A stretch of 64,000 bases of DNA from Ehretia macrophylla (lineage: Eukaryota; Streptophyta; Magnoliopsida; Boraginales; Ehretiaceae). Both the position numbers and the translations under genes were made by a program. The notes beneath the pieces are model-generated. The model was given only the letters and a program-made list of their open reading frames with translations, did no database searches and was not told where the DNA came from. Location of the stretch: the NCBI GenBank assembly GCA_037974665.1, contig CM075768.1, positions 10,717,001 to 10,781,000 on the forward strand, in the 5' to 3' direction. Below, one piece after another: positions 35,176 through 47,418 of this stretch. Within the stretch, counting starts at the first letter, position 1, and every line of letters begins with the position of its first letter.

Positions 35176-36762
35176 TTAACATGCCAAATTTAAGATATTA
35201 GATTCATCCCGCCATAATTTGAAAGCAATATGTTTACGTTCAGTGGCAGATCCAATGTCATTAAGCGGGCCAACTTCACCCGGCTTCTCCATCATAAGGC
35301 AAACATACAGGCCACAGTCATTTCCATTAAGTTGTGTCGGGACCCATTCTTTCAAACTCGTCATTTGTTTATAAGTGTTTCCATCTACGACCTCCAAGAT
35401 ACTATGCATTCGGTCGACCTAAAATTTTACCCACGTCAATCTTTCAAATAATTGACTCAAACACATAAACAAACAGGAACAAAAAAATTAAAATAAAAAA
35501 GAAATCATACCAAGGTCCCCACACGTTTACTTATCTCTCTCTTTCGCATTGATGATATCAATGTATCACATATGTTCACTGAATTACGTTTCAAATCAAT
35601 TATGACTAACAACCAATGGTTATTATCATAATTTACAGGCAAGAACATCTGCACACATATGATTAAACTAATTTATCACAAACAACAGACACACTATATT
35701 TAAAAAATTACAAGACCAATTAACATGTTTAAAGGAAAAAAATAAAAAGGATTGTTATAACATCTTCGCATTCAGCAATAGAATATCCAGTGAAATTTTT
35801 GGTATCCCAAAAATGTTTCTTAAATGTCATAGGGTCAAATCGTGGATAATCAAGGATTAGTTGTTATAAATAAAAACAATCAAATTGTTACATACAACTT
35901 ATAATTTTAATTTTAACTTTTTTTATAATAAGTTATCGATAGTTTACCGTGCAACTACTTGGAAAATACTATCTATTAAAGCTTCCCTCTTTTTTCCTAG
36001 CAGACTTTGTTAATATCCAAGCAAAGGCGTCAATAATCTGATAAGTAAAAAAATATATTAATTATAAATATTCAAAATATAAATTTAAGACATTATTGGT
36101 GTATATTCGATGAGATACTCACGCCATCAGGAATATCTTTGTTAGGCATTAGAAAGAGCATCTCCACCCGTGTGAGTGCATACATCTCGGTTTTGATAAC
36201 TACTTCCCTGCAATACAAGTATGAGTTAATGAGTTAATTAGTATTAGTAGTCACAAATTATATATTAAGTAAATTAAAATACTTACTGTGGATCATTGAT
36301 TTGAGAAAATAAAAAATCTTGTAACGCCTCGTCTGATTGCATCAATGAATTTGCTAGTTCTTTCGAGATGCTGCCAGATTCAATCAGTTGAATGCCATCA
36401 TCTTCCAAATTAGTCACATCAACCAAATCTTCATCCATCTCATCATCTTCACTTTCACTGCCAAAACTGCTTGTTTCACCACTTTCATTTTCCTCTCCTC
36501 CAGTTTCTACATTATTGCCTCTAGCATTTTCATCGTTGATATTCACAACGACATTCGACTCCACATTCTATAGTAATTGCATAACCATCACGGTCATTTG
36601 TTGGAGGGCACGATTATTCTCATCCGCAATATCAAATAGACTGTTTAATGATGTTTTTATCTCCACAATTTCATTTTTCATCTCTACAATTTCATTGCTT
36701 ATCCTCTGGACCTCCTTTTCAATATTCAATCTACTACGCGATGATGATGCTTCTGTCCCCAT
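35176..36762 (-). pseudogene. Ulp1-like cysteine protease (C48), MULE-carried, six exons, broken
   Basis: Exons read on the minus strand: 36287-36762 (MGTEASSSRSR..., coiled coil, then a Glu/Asp-rich region ending QINDP), 36123-36207 (EVVIKTEMYALTRVEM), 35948-36037 (IIDAFAWILTKSARKK), about 35762-35870 (YPRFDPMTFKKHFWDTKNF), 35511-35648 (MFLPVNYDNNHWLLVIIDLK) and 35176-35418. Most junctions have GT-AG sites and keep phase. The Ulp1 catalytic residues are visible: His in NNHW, Asp in NICD, Gln and Cys in TQLNGNDCGLYV. Stops at 36568 (exon 1) and in exon 3 (NR*YFP, where Trp is usual), and no clear acceptor before exon 4, indicate decay. Ulp1/SENP enzymes cut SUMO-like modifiers. Plant MULEs carrying them (for example KI-MULEs in Arabidopsis) are known. 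Confidence 0.75.
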
Positions 36763-37159
36763 TCTTTTATAAGAAAAAAATAAAAGATAATTACATATAG
36801 TAAACAACTATGTATTAGTAAAATAAATAGATTACACAAAAAATAACAAAATATATGAGAAGTAATTTTCAGATGATCACACATAAATCAATTGATAACA
36901 TATATAGAGTATTAATTTGGCTCTAAGCTCCTATCTAGAAACACCACATTCCAAAGAAAATGGGTTTAAGGATCACAAAGGTGAAACAAGGAAAGAAAGA
37001 AAAGCTAATTACAAAAACATGCATTAAATGACAATATAAACATACCAATAGAGCATACATCGTTAAACAAACTATTCAGTATGATAGTCCATGAACCAGA
37101 TGTACTTGCTCCAATAATACATGGTAATTACTGTAGCAATAATAACTAACGAACGCAAT

Positions 37160-38230
37160 GAGGGAATGTTATAGATCGCGTAGCGGACAACTTGTCTCCT
37201 AATGATAAAATATGAACTTCTGGATTTGTTCTTGCTATCTGATCTTGTTGGTTGAAGTATTTATTGGATACTAGCACATTTTGCTAAAAATATTGGTTCA
37301 TTCGTGTATCTATTATACGGCTGCATCATGTAATAGCTATGACTGCAGTTGATTTTAAGTCTGTAACAAGTTTTGTTTCTTGTTATCATTTGCTGATCTT
37401 TTCATATCTGTGTGATCAGTGCAACGAATTGCATTTGATGCCAGAGATGCTTAATGTTAAGATTATCATAGACTAAAACTTTTCATGTCTTAATAATGAC
37501 GAGGATTAACTTTGCCGATGGCACCATTAGTTTTAGATATGTTTTCTTTGGAACTAGCTATCTAATTTTCATGCTTCGGTGAGGTTTGGAACTAGATATG
37601 TCATGCTTGATTCAAGTCACCAGTATGAAGCCATCGTCCAGTTTAACAGATTTACAGTTTTCAACACACAAAATTATACAACAGTCAAACATACTAATAT
37701 ATACTAGTTAAACATGTCGATTCCATACATTCATACCCTTTCCATGACAATGGTTGTCTCCATGTTGAGAGATTACCTAACAAAGAGCTCCTAATTGAAC
37801 GGCTTGTAAAAGAAACTTGACAGCTATGTCTCATTCCAAATCTGGCTAAAGCACGTAGATCAAGCTTGCCAAGAAACAAATGATCTCTCTAGTTCTGAAA
37901 ATTACTTTTACTAGCTGCAAAGATGCAAAAGTAAAGGTAATATTATTGGTAAACAAAAGAGATGCATTTAAAACATTGAGAGAAATTCGTCTTCACCAAA
38001 ATATTTATTTATTATTATGATCGTCAATAAGGTTAATTAATATCTAAACACATTTTCAACCCAATTGATGGGCTGCTCATGACCCTGCAGTTAACTGGAC
38101 AATGTCTAGAAAGGTCTGGGAGAGCCGATAGAACAACTCATGATAGTGGAAAACTTTGATGACATAATTCTGGATAAAAATCAAGTCGACAAAGAGACTC
38201 ACCACACCGCGTAAGAAAGCATTATTCTTC
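37160..38230. other. Intergenic, no gene recognised
   Basis: The minus strand has an open 61-codon stretch at 37694-37879 (MFLGKLDLRALARFGMRHSC...) with codon-like composition but no family I recognise. The rest is AT-rich and featureless. Confidence 0.3.
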
Positions 38231-38243
38231 AGTCAAATTAGAG

Positions 38244-38462
38244 ATGATCCATGCCCTTGTTTTGCTTCTAGTGTTCTCTACGTTTCTGAGTCCACTATGT
38301 GGAGCTCGACTTCATCATCATCCACAGAAGCAAAAGCTTGAGGCTAACAGAGATGGTGACGAGTTTAGCAAAATTGGAGTAAGGCAGAGAAAGGCTTCAA
38401 GAATCTCCAGTGAGAAAAACGTTAATGATAATTTTTTTTTTAAAGAAGATGAAAAGTTTTAG
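38244..38462 (+). CDS. Possible small secreted peptide precursor
   Basis: This is a 72-residue ORF with a textbook signal peptide, MIHALVLLLVFSTFLSPLCG then ARLHHH, with likely cleavage after CGA. A hydrophilic, basic propeptide-like region follows (KQKLEANRDGDEFSKIGVRQRKASR) and an acidic end (FFKEDEKF). The size and layout recall plant peptide-hormone precursors (RGF/GLV, CIF, CEP), but none of their conserved C-terminal motifs is present. It may be a first exon, a decayed copy or chance. The stop region 'gaaaagttttagtggtggga' is duplicated 38 bp on ('gagagttttagtggtagttt'), suggesting local slippage. Confidence 0.35.
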   Translation: MIHALVLLLVFSTFLSPLCGARLHHHPQKQKLEANRDGDEFSKIGVRQRKASRISSEKNVNDNFFFKEDEKF

Positions 38463-39400
38463 TGGTGGGAGAAAAGATGGAGAGTTTTAGTGGTAGTTTG
38501 CTTTGGAAAGGAAAACACGTTATAGGCTTTGGAATTCTGAATAAGTGGCATTGGAATTCGAAAAGGGTAAAACAGTCATTGCCGTACAAAATTTCAATGC
38601 AGAAAGGGTATTATGGTAAATAAATTTGCAAAAGGGCATCATAGTAATTTATAACTCTGTAAGGTCAAATTAGTAAAAAGGCAAACTTGATACATGCTGA
38701 CGTGGCATGTCTGCTTCATAAAGATTGACATAGCTTGATATGTGGCTGTGACAAATTTACCACATGTCTTATAGAAGAAGAACTCCTAACTTCACCAGTG
38801 TCTGACCTCCCTCTTAGAAATGTCTGGAGTACTCTTATCTTTCCTATTTTGAAGAAGGGGACACCCTTCCTCGTGGAAGGAGAAGTCTTCATGTCTAATA
38901 GCGCTTAAAACGCGTGAAAAGAGCCCAAAACCATTATCATCAACTATAGATGAAGTCATAGTCTAAATCTATGCAACAACATTTTTTTTTCTCATTTCTA
39001 TTCTTCTTTTTTGTGATAAAGGACATGATCGTATGACGATTACTCAGCTCCAGGAGCATGAACCACCCAACAAAATAAAGTTTTATTTGGTCTAACTGTA
39101 AAATTTTAGTTTGAGAATAGTAAAGTATTAATTAGAAGTATTATTGAACAAAAATCATTATCTATTTGGCGTATTATATTGGGTAATGTTAAACTTTTAA
39201 AAATTCTTTCAAAAATATGGAGGGGTGTATTTAAGAAAGAAAATGAAAAATATATTCTCGCAACTTCACAAAAGTTTTTTTTGACAAGCTCCAAATTTTT
39301 TAACTTTTTTTAGCTTCAATTTTTTATCTTAAAACTCTTTAAAAAATATGCCAAACAAATTAACTTTAACTTTTAAATTCCAAAAAAAATATTTTTAAAT
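38463..39400. other. Intergenic, no gene seen
   Basis: No coding or clear repeat structure; AT-rich toward 39100-39400. Confidence 0.4.
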
Positions 39401-39562
39401 ATCTAAAAATTAAGTCAAATAGATCGTGTTTTATCCCTTGTAAATCGTGGAGGTAGCCCAATGAGAGTTTTTTTTGCTGGAAAAAAAAAAAAGAACTCTC
39501 ATTGGACCACCTCCACGATTTACATGGGATAAAATACGATTTATTTGATCTAATTTTTAAAC
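39401..39562. repeat. Long near-perfect hairpin
   Basis: Arms at 39401-39471 and 39492-39562 are inverted copies with about 90 percent identity. The core is almost exact ('gtaaatcgtggaggt' against 'acctccacgatttac', 'caatgagagtt' against 'aactctcattg') around a short A-rich loop. It could be a small fold-back transposon or an inverted duplication. A transcript from either strand would form a long stem suitable for small-RNA processing. Confidence 0.75.
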
Positions 39563-40555
39563 ATTGGCGAGTTGCTTTCGATGAAATTTGAAATTTGAAA
39601 TTTGACTATACATACATTGTTCCGACAAGAAAAAACAATTCATACATTGTCAACAAACTCGCCACCACTTGAGTTACCCTTGACCCTTTACCGTTTACCC
39701 ACTTGCCAGCACAAGAGCTTTACACGTTTATTGTGTCTGCAAAAGAGTCATAAAGATTCAAAGTATCCGTTACCACACATGCCCCACATGCCGACAACTA
39801 ATTTCATAGAATTTAAAACACCGTGACAACACCGACGTTGATGTGTGTGTTTTTTTTTTTTTTTTTTAATTAATTACTATATTAGTCTTTATTATTTTTG
39901 TTAAAACTCTTTATTGTTAAAAGTTAATCAATTTAATTTCATCATTAATAAATTCACCTACGATACAAATACACAAACACATATGTATATTAGGAAAAGT
40001 AAGATTTGATGGAGGTAAAGAAGGAGAAGAAAGGGGTTGGCTATTATTTTGATTTTTTTATATATAAAATGTTAGGTACTAGTTTAATTTTTTTGTAAAA
40101 ATATTAGAGATTAGTTTATACTTTTATACTAAATATTAAGAATTAAATTAAAATCTATTAATCTTTTTTTTTTTTTTTTAAGTTTGACTCTCAAACAGTG
40201 GTTATATGCATGATATGTAACCACTTTTTATTTATATTTATTTATTTTTTAACGATAAAAATGAATTTGATAAAATTTTATTAAATAATAAAGACTAAAT
40301 TAATCACATTTAAATAATAAGAATTAAGTTAAAAATTCATGATAATATTAAAAATCATTGATGTAATTTGGTAAAATAAAAAAAAATAAAAAAATAAAAT
40401 GAACAACGACATAAATTTCACACGAAGCATACAGATCATCACATTCACACCTCATCATCAATAATTATCAAATTAAGAAAACCAAAAACTATTACCAAAA
40501 AATCACTATTTGCATATATCATGTGGGCCCCACTCAGTTGTCATTTTCTCCCCTA
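39563..40555. other. Upstream intergenic DNA of the OSCA gene
   Basis: AT-rich DNA with T runs at 39849-39868 and about 40164-40180; no gene seen. Confidence 0.4.
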
Positions 40556-40600
40556 TCTTTTTAAAAGCCGCATCTTCACTATCAAAAGTCCATGAAAAGC
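40556..40600 (+). promoter_or_regulatory. Putative TATA region of the OSCA gene
   Basis: A 'tctttttaaaagcc' TATA-like element at about 40556-40568 lies roughly 220 bp before the first 5'UTR donor (GTAAGT at 40789). A motif 'aaacgctgtcgttt' occurs at about 40614 and again at 40739, once on each side of the middle of the leader. The start site is inferred, not observed. Confidence 0.35.
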
Positions 40601-40788
40601 GTCAAACACCTTAAAACGCTGTCGTTTACTCGCTAGTCAAGAACACACTATTGTTTTCAAGCGGTTTCATTTACATCTTCTTTTACTCATACTGAAACTG
40701 CCACTGATCACCTTCTTAACTCTGCTTTTCACAAGTTCAAACGCTGTCGTTTCGTCGTCGTAAAGGTTCCATTGGCCTTTTACACAGA
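40590..40788 (+). other. 5'UTR exon 1 of the OSCA gene
   Basis: A noncoding leader, less AT-rich than its surroundings, ends at the strong donor 'cacaga/gtaagt'. The 3-kb intron that follows ends at acceptor 'gttgtag' (43814), immediately before the exon with the start codon. The 5' limit is approximate. Confidence 0.5.
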
Positions 40789-41737
40789 GTAAGTATCTCC
40801 ATAACTGTTCTTACTTGTAATGCGTTTGATCTTATGGTGTTAGCGTGTACGAGGTTTCAAATAGCTAATTAAACTTCTTTTTCCATCAAAAGAATTTGCA
40901 TTTGTTTTGAAACAAGTGATTTCGTTCGATTTTGACGTTAAAACTTACCGATGTAAGAATTCAAGAAGCCGTTTTTTTTCCATTTTACCGTTAGTTTTAA
41001 TGGTAGAATTACAAAAAATGGCTTCTTTGAGAAGAAAAAATGTTATAGTGGGCGATTTGAAATTTCGTATATATGTCGCGCCTATTGATAATTATGATAG
41101 ATTTTTTAAATGTAGGATAAGTATAAGCCAAGTGTCATGCGTTTAAATATCTTTTGGATTATCAGGATGATTATAATTATTTTTGTTTGATTTTGTTAAT
41201 TATGTTGAATTTTTAGATATAGGACTTATAAGCCAAGTGTAATGCGTTTAAATATATTTAGTATTATCGGCGGTATTTGAAGGTATTTTTGTTAAAATCC
41301 TGATTATAATTAGCCGAGTTGCTGGGGTCTACACAGTCAACGCAGATGTTGACCAAAGGCCGCCTGAGATTTTTGTCGAAAGTTGAGTTTAATTTTATGC
41401 ATTAGATGATTTTTTTTTGGTGGTTATTTTCATGATTATTTGAGATATGGCAAATATTTCCAAGAGATGAATGCTAGCTGCAGCCTTGGGTGCACACATT
41501 GGCCTCATCCTAGGGTAGCGTGCATTACATGCGCAGATGGGTCCCACTTTGATGTGAGCGTGTGGAATGCACTCATCGCTGGATGAGGCGAGTGCATGCA
41601 CCACGAGTACACTTAGCAAATCTCTTTTCTTAATTATTTTCTTAATTACTAATTTACATACGGACGAGGATAATTTAGGATATAGAAGTTTACGCAACTT
41701 CATAGTGTGTCGAGATGGTACATTACTTTTACTGTAA

Positions 41738-42119
41738 CACTATGTTTTGATCTGTGAGGGAATGGAAAGGAAAGGAAGGGAAGTATCTTAAAGGTAAGGG
41801 AAGGAAATGAGGAGGGAAAGGAAATGAAAGGATTTTGTGGTTCCTTGTTTAGATTGGAGAAATGAAAGGAAATGAAAGGATATTTATATATGTGAATTTA
41901 CATTTACACCCCTCATTTCCCTCCCTTCCAATTTTAAAAGGCCAAGGTTTTTTGTCATTCACAATTTTTTAGCTCCCCTCATTACCTTTTCTTCCATTTT
42001 CCACCAATTTGGGAGGAAAGCATAATATGGCCCTATATTTCCCACCCCTTCCAAAATTTTTCAATCCAAAGATTCCCCTCTCTTTCTGTTGCCCAATCTA
42101 AGTCAATCCAAACAGAGTC
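41738..42119. mobile_element. MITE-like element in OSCA intron 1
   Basis: The ends 'cactatgttttgatctgtga' and complement 'gactctgtttggattgactt' are alike. The internal purine-rich 'gggaaggaaatgagg' half faces pyrimidine-rich 'cctcatttccctccc' sequence, as in a diverged fold-back element. No TSD could be fixed. Confidence 0.5.
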
Positions 42120-43818
42120 TTCGTCTTGAATTCTAAAATGTAATACAAATGCATGATTTTATTGATTGATTTTCATGTTTTATAAAATTCAACTATCATT
42201 AGTATTCTTTCCTTGTACTCAATAATGTTGTTTAAAGTAGTATTTGTTCAAAGAGAGTATACTTTTTTTCCAATATTGTAATGGCTACTAGTATTTTGGG
42301 AAATTCAAGTTTTTATTTACTGCTCCTTAAACTTATATGGAGTTAAAAATCGAGAGACACATAGTACGAACATGTAGTTGACCATTGATCTTCTTTGGAT
42401 CCCAACTGATGCTGAACATCTTCAATAAGTGTTTGTGGCAATGCTTAGGCAGTATATGACATATCTTTACTGTGGAATGGTTAATAATGGCTTTGGTAAG
42501 ATATGCAATAGAATATAAGTAACTTTTCACATTGTCAAACTGTACAAGTTTTTGCATAAAGCTCAAGACCATAGAGAAAGAAAGAAAAAAAATTGAAGTG
42601 AAAAATGAGACATCTCAAAGAATGCTGTGAATTCTATACAGGTAGCTGGAGGGAGAGTAAGTTGCTGAAAACTTGAGGTAAATAGTTGTTGGCTATACTA
42701 TATTTGGTTTACTGAAAAAGTCGAAGACCATGGTGTAACAGCAACTAACGGCATTTATTATAATTCTCATTTCCAATATAACTTGATTTTATGTTTGGCT
42801 GTCAATATTAATGCTGGAAGATGATCCAGTACCCATTCTCCAGTCAATGCTCGCATTTATCAATTGTTTTACAGGGAGGTTTAGTTTCTGAGTATTGGAA
42901 AGTGAATATGATCCTGTTGGTTACTTTGTCAAACATTTTTCTATTCAACCAATGATATCTGGGCCTGGAATGAGTAGATAGCGGTTTCATATATCTTGCA
43001 ACTGTCTATACCAAAACTTAAAATCTCTTTCTGCTATTTAAGAAACCACCATCGTGAAAAATATCTCAATTACCTAGAACCGATGATGAAATTAATATTT
43101 CCTACTGTGTTATAGCTAGGTACATTTTTCAAACACTTTCTTGTAATTTTGCAGTTTCCATCCTGGTACTACTTGTGTTTTCCTTTATTATCCTGCACAG
43201 GTATATAATAGTTGTGATAATTCATTGAGCAAAATCATTATGATGTCCTCCTTTTCTTGATGTGCCATTTCATATCAGTATACATGTGTATACAAGTATA
43301 GACTGTTTTTGCTGTAATGTTAATCACAAAAGATAGTTTGCCTTAAAAGGAAAATACTTCTACAAATTTCTTTATTATGGTGGTAGATAAGTCATGTATG
43401 TTCTTTTAATCCTATTATAATGACCCATACCATCTGAAATTAGAATGCATTAGATCCAGCTAAAAGCTTTTGAAGTCAATGAGAGAATGAAAAGCATGTT
43501 TGCTTTGCTGTAATTGAGAACTAGTTTCTATTATACTTATTTGATCTCTGAAGAAGTGCTGGGGAATATTAATTCAGAGTTTCTTTTGGTGCATTTTCTT
43601 GAAATATGGTCACTCTTTGAAAATCTTGGAGATCAGATTGGGGACTCTAGCATTAAGTATGTGCTGTGCTTAATAGAGTGACACTAAAAATTGTCATGCT
43701 TCAATGTATTAAATTCAAATCAGCTACAAAGTTGCTGAATAACAGACATGGGTAAAGTGTCTCACCGTCAATATATGCAGCTGTGTTACTGTTATTGATG
43801 TTTCCTTGTTGTAGGCAA

Positions 43819-43833
43819 ATGCATGTTATTTGA
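43819..43833 (+). promoter_or_regulatory. Short upstream ORF in the OSCA leader
   Basis: ATG CAT GTT ATT TGA, in the same exon, ends 9 bases before the main start codon at 43843. Such a minimal uORF could lower translation of the main ORF or require re-initiation. Confidence 0.45.
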
Positions 43834-43842
43834 AGCAAGCAA

Positions 43843-46800
43843 ATGGCTACTCTCGGTGATATAGGCTTTGCAGCAGCAATAAATATCCTCAGTGCATTAG
43901 CTTTCTTCGTGGCATTTGCCGTACTTCGCATTCAACCGATCAATGACAGGGTTTACTTTCCCAAATGGTACCTAAAGGGTTTAAGAAGCAGTCCACTGAA
44001 CTCAGGTGCTTTTGTCCACAAGGTTGTCAATTTGGATTTTCGATCATATGTAAGGTTCCTGAATTGGATGCCTGCTGCACTGCAAATGCCGGAAGCTGAG
44101 CTTATTGATCATGCAGGACTAGATTCTGCTGTTTATTTGAGGATTTACTTGACAGGGTATGGTTGCTTTCCTTTTGTTGCAAATAAGTCATGTCAGTGTG
44201 ATCCTTGAAAAATTTTATGTTATACTTCACATATTGAAGCATACCAATGATTACATCATATTTCATGATAATTGACCAGCTAGTTAATAGAATGGATGAG
44301 TCCCTTCGACAAATCTTAATCACTTTTGCTAATTGAGATCTGAGCTAATACCCAAGAAGTTGCAATTATGCACTTCAATATCATCTTTTTAGGATGTTCT
44401 TAGGAATCTTGCCAAGCAGATGTGATTCCATTATTGAGAAGCATTCCTCAGTTGGGATCAATTTGCACTTCCATTCTCCATATAGTGGCACATGTAAAAC
44501 TTATGGTTTACCTTTTGATGCTAGTATATCTTTCTTTTCACGGGTCATTGCCCTAGATCACTTCATGGTGTCTATTGACACCAATTAGTTATGAGAACCA
44601 TTAGTTATTGTTTCTTATGATCATGGTCATGAAGTTTTAGAAAGTAATTTTCAGGAAAGGTATTAGTGAGCTAATGAATAGAACTTAAACAACTGTTTCT
44701 TGTAATGTCTTTACAATGGGTCAAGAAATTCCCTCTTTGACTCGAAATGGTCAGAATATGACTTTCTCCTTTTGGTTATTTACTGAATATGCACCAGAGA
44801 AACAGAAATTGAAATATGTATGTATTGTGCTCGGATATTTTAATATGGGTTACTATGTGATTTATGCACATAGATAGTCTGACCTTTAGGTCTTTACAAT
44901 ACTAGTGTACTATTAGATATATGTATATGAACTCATCCTGATTCTTATTCCTGTTCTTCCATTGATGAATCCCTTTGTTTATGAAGGGATCGGCCATTGT
45001 AGGAGATGAGTATGAATGTTTTGTGTTTCCTGTTGATGGTTTTCTTTTGGCGCTGTCTTCATAAGATGAAATAACAATGTCAATCTGAAACAGGTGTTGT
45101 AGAGATAGTGTATCTTTTGAAGCACAAATAATTCTACCTTCAGACAGAGACTGCAAAATTTGCTAATACATTGAAACTTCATGGAACTATGTTACCTTAA
45201 GTTGTTGTATATGATATGGTTCCTAGGTTCTATTCTCCTGTTTGTCTCCTCTTTTCTGTTAAGGAATCATGATTGATGTTAGGTGTAGTTGTTTTTAAAT
45301 TCTTTATACTGGACTGATTTCGTATCATTTTCTCTTCTTCTATGTTCTTCTCTGCCTTCAAGCAGGCTCAAAATATTTGTCCCTATTGCATTAATTGCTT
45401 TTACCGTTATGGTGCCTGTTAATTGGACGAATCACACTTTGGAGCGTTCAAACTTGACTTACAGTGATATTGACAAGCTCTCTATTTCCAACATTCCTTT
45501 GAAATCTCAGAGGTACTTAACATATCCATGTAGTGTGAAATGCTACGATTGACTTTGCTTTATTCTAGTTTTGTCTATATTGTTTCTGTATTTAATGTAA
45601 TGATCCAATATTGTCCATTTTCCTTATGCGTTCATGGCATCAGATATATTTAATGCATTTTTGTCAGCAACTCTGTACCCTAGTCCGATTGGCCTTTCTT
45701 GCACCCCCTAGAGATAATTTTCCTTTTCCCCTCTTTACATTTTTATATACATTCTTCGGCCTTTGAGACAAACAGTAAGTAGACTCATTCTAATTGTCGT
45801 AGTAGTAATAGATAGTTGTAGGAACCAGATTCTTGTTAACATTACGATAGAAGCCAAATTGGTAGCAATTGTATGTGAAAGGAAGACCTCCTGGATCATA
45901 AAATGGAGATATCAATGTAGAATATCTTGAAGATTGGCCCAACCTTTTGTAAATACCACAAAATGATAATTCAAGGGATGGCATAAAAGAGCTTGGAGTA
46001 AGAATTCCATGCATGGTTGAGAAACTGACGATGAATGTTAGAGTTGGAATTGAGCTTACTTAGGAGAAATAAAGCATTAATTTGAGAATTGAATTTTCAC
46101 TGCTAAATTATTTAAAAAGTTGAGCTTACGATGGACATCACAAAGGTTTATGAAGATAAAACATAAGAATAAGTGCAAAAGAAATGCTTCATCTTCTTTC
46201 AGATTTATTTGTTTTTCTGATTTAGATGTAGAAATCCCATTCTTCCAAGGGGTTTAACAACAATCTTAAATGAAGGCCTGGATAGCCATAGGTTATATAC
46301 ACTTTTTATATGTATGAATCCCAAAATATATCTGCCCAAATTTTGTTTGGTTAAAGGTCCTGTTTGGATGTTGAACGATCTTTTACCTCTTGACAAGAGC
46401 ACAATTTTATGCATCTCAATTGATGCTCCCTGAAAAAAATTAATGTCAATTTATTTTAGTAGTAACTGTCCGATGCTAGGAAGACATGCAAAAACAATCT
46501 ATCTTTGTAATCAGGTGTATGGTACTCTTTGGTTAGGCCTACACTAACAGGAGCATGGCATGGTTGCATTTTGATTTGAGGAAATGCTTTTTGACAATGT
46601 TCGATTTTCAAAGTAGAACTCATGTACTGAGGTCTTCTTTTGATGATTTGTGCACGAAGGATTTAAAACAATCTTGATCTGCCCTAAATCTGGGTTGTTT
46701 TTCCAAGTATAGCCTGTCTTGGGGTTTTTCAGGAATTCTAGTGTGCGTAGATGTTGTTCACCTTTTGATTCTTTTTTCTTTTCTGCCTGAACCTCTCTAA

Positions 46801-47380
46801 TTCTTGTTGTTTGCAGATTCTGGACACATCTGGTAATGGCTTATGCCTTTTCCTTTTGGACATGCTATGTGTTGAAAAGAGAGTATGAGATAATTGCATC
46901 AATGAGGTTGCATTTTCTTGCTTCAGAACATCGACGCCCTGATCAGTTTACAGTAAGAACAGCTCATTATCTACTTTTTGACCAAAAATAATCTTAAAAC
47001 GATGATTTGTCACCATTATTTTCATGTTAATCCATATGTTAGGATTCTTGCTCGAATCTGATAACTGACTAGTTATCATTAAGTTTAGAAACGATTTTGT
47101 GGATTGAAAAATTTGCTAGCGGTGCTGAAGCTTTTAAGCCTGTGTTCTGGTCTCTAAACAGTAGGGATCATTTAAAGGGTTTCCTTCTTTACTATTGGTT
47201 GAATATTCCAAGAATTGCAGAAATTTTTGTTGTTAGTAAACTACATGGGCAATTGAACACCTTAAGGACTTCAGACAGAAATGTGTGTGGGCCTGTGAGG
47301 TCAATCTCATAGACTGTTTTTACCATGTGATTGAGGTTCTATACAAATCAAGTGTGGTGTTAATCACAGGTTTAACATGC

Positions 47381-47418
<38 letters not shown>

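Larger units (their letters stand above)
30300..37150. mobile_element. MULE gene cassette (FAR1 transposase, GRF protein, Ulp1); ends not found
   Basis: The three genes are arranged transposase and GRF rightward, protease leftward, as in autonomous plant MULEs with accessory genes. I could not find convincing terminal inverted repeats or a 9-bp TSD, so the limits are estimates that enclose the genes. FAR1/Jittery-type MULEs often have short or degenerate TIRs. Confidence 0.55.
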
